The notes under the pieces are model-generated. The model had not been told where the DNA came from, ran no database searches, and saw nothing but the letters and a program-made list of their open reading frames with translations. This document shows positions 63,686 to 64,000 of a DNA stretch of 64,000 bases, one piece after another. The DNA comes from an uncultured Litoreibacter sp. (lineage in GTDB: Bacteria; Pseudomonadota; Alphaproteobacteria; Rhodobacterales; Rhodobacteraceae): positions 1 through 64,000 of the forward strand of contig NZ_CANKWO010000003.1 of the NCBI RefSeq assembly GCF_947487515.1. The letters are read 5' to 3'. A program made the translations under genes and the position numbers. Numbering within the stretch: the first letter of the stretch is position 1; every line of letters starts with the position of its first letter.

Positions 63686-64000
63686 TTAGTCCAGCCATTC
63701 CACTTCGCCCACGAAAATATACCCTGCACCGTAAATGGTGCGGATTAACTTGGGCGACTTGGCGTCGTCGCCTAGTTTTTGGCGCAGTCTGGAGATCCGG
63801 ATATCCAACGCCCGCGCAGTGTTGAGCTGAACGCTTGGCGCATCAAAGATGTCTTGCCGCGTGAGCATTCGGTTGGGCATTGAGAGAAACAGCCTCAATA
63901 AGGTGGCTTCTGCCAAAGTAAGGGTAATGACCTTCTCGCTAGTGTTGGAATGCAGTTCGAACAGGTCAAAGCGAGCAATCCATGCCCCGAACTGCGCGGC
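63686..64000 (-). CDS. OmpR-type response regulator, C-terminal winged-helix part (5' end outside window)
   Basis: The frame is open to the window edge. The visible 104 residues form a Trans_reg_C winged helix: ITLTLAEATLLRLFLSMPNR, LTRQDIFD, TARALDIRISRLRQKLGD, LIRTIYGAGYIFVGEV. The receiver domain lies beyond the window. It is convergent with fdsA; a link to it is only positional. Confidence 0.85.
   Translation of the reverse strand, partial: AAQFGAWIARFDLFELHSNTSEKVITLTLAEATLLRLFLSMPNRMLTRQDIFDAPSVQLNTARALDIRISRLRQKLGDDAKSPKLIRTIYGAGYIFVGEVEWLD

Noticed and set aside
1-64000. tRNA, rRNA, insertion sequence, integrase or phage genes
   Set aside because: None seen on either strand; the accessory insertions carry no recognisable mobility gene or att-like repeat.

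Overview
The window looks like chromosomal DNA of a marine alphaproteobacterium of the family Rhodobacteraceae (Roseobacter group). The signs are a CenR-type response regulator, an RbaV/RbaW-like partner-switching pair, the rbfA-truB-rpsO-pnp translation cluster beside a divergent dapB, an endonuclease-type MutL, a DUF3035 lipoprotein, an SDHAF4 (DUF1674) gene next to rsmB, sarcosine/dimethylglycine dehydrogenase-type flavoproteins, and dense moderately GC-rich coding on both strands. There is no phage, insertion sequence, tRNA, rRNA or CRISPR array. Most of the window is core genome; small accessory insertions sit at 35.6-38.9 kb, 40.5-41.3 kb and 46.8-47.4 kb.

Layout. 1-9 kb: porin end, YggS, an L,D-transpeptidase overlapping GTP cyclohydrolase II, CenR-like regulator, MFS exporter, exonuclease III, then a thioredoxin-TPR / Lon-N / Trm112 operon meeting a UbiH-type hydroxylase tail to tail. 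9-19 kb: amidase, aminotransferase, FtsK, LolA, a lytic transglycosylase lipoprotein, an AEC transporter, HspQ and a gamma-glutamyltransferase. 19-28 kb: the RbaW/RbaV pair, a thiolase fused in operon to a free methionine-(R)-sulfoxide reductase, then a regulator / LysE exporter / two large tandem FAD-GcvT enzymes that look like a methylated-glycine catabolic unit. 28-33 kb: RarD, a pseudouridine synthase, an aldehyde dehydrogenase, 1-Cys peroxiredoxin, a second L,D-transpeptidase and a small outer membrane barrel.

33-42.5 kb holds pnp, rpsO, truB, rbfA and dapB in the usual alphaproteobacterial order, but with extra genes between them: a DUF7684-like gene between pnp and rpsO, and an RTX-repeat protein with a CtrA-like promoter site, a DUF1643 gene and a membrane protein between rpsO and truB. 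42.5-47.5 kb carries two LysR units (one with a clear palindromic operator) and a BLUF blue-light sensor gene lying between an intact DUF1674 gene and a truncated, diverged second copy of its 3' end. 47.6-59.7 kb is core: rsmB, a heparinase-type protein, purH, lspA, a DUF3035 lipoprotein, an M16 protease pair, mutL, rmuC, DUF3775. The right end has a saccharopine dehydrogenase, a formate dehydrogenase alpha subunit without its partner subunits, and the C-terminal half of an OmpR-type regulator running out of the window.

The most unusual signals are the BLUF cassette with its duplicated flank, the interrupted ribosome/RNA-decay cluster with probable foreign cargo, the RTX gene with a TTAA-N7-TTAA site, and a recurrent pattern of convergent genes whose stop codons overlap by four bases. 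Family names rest on motifs read from the sequence; no database search was run.
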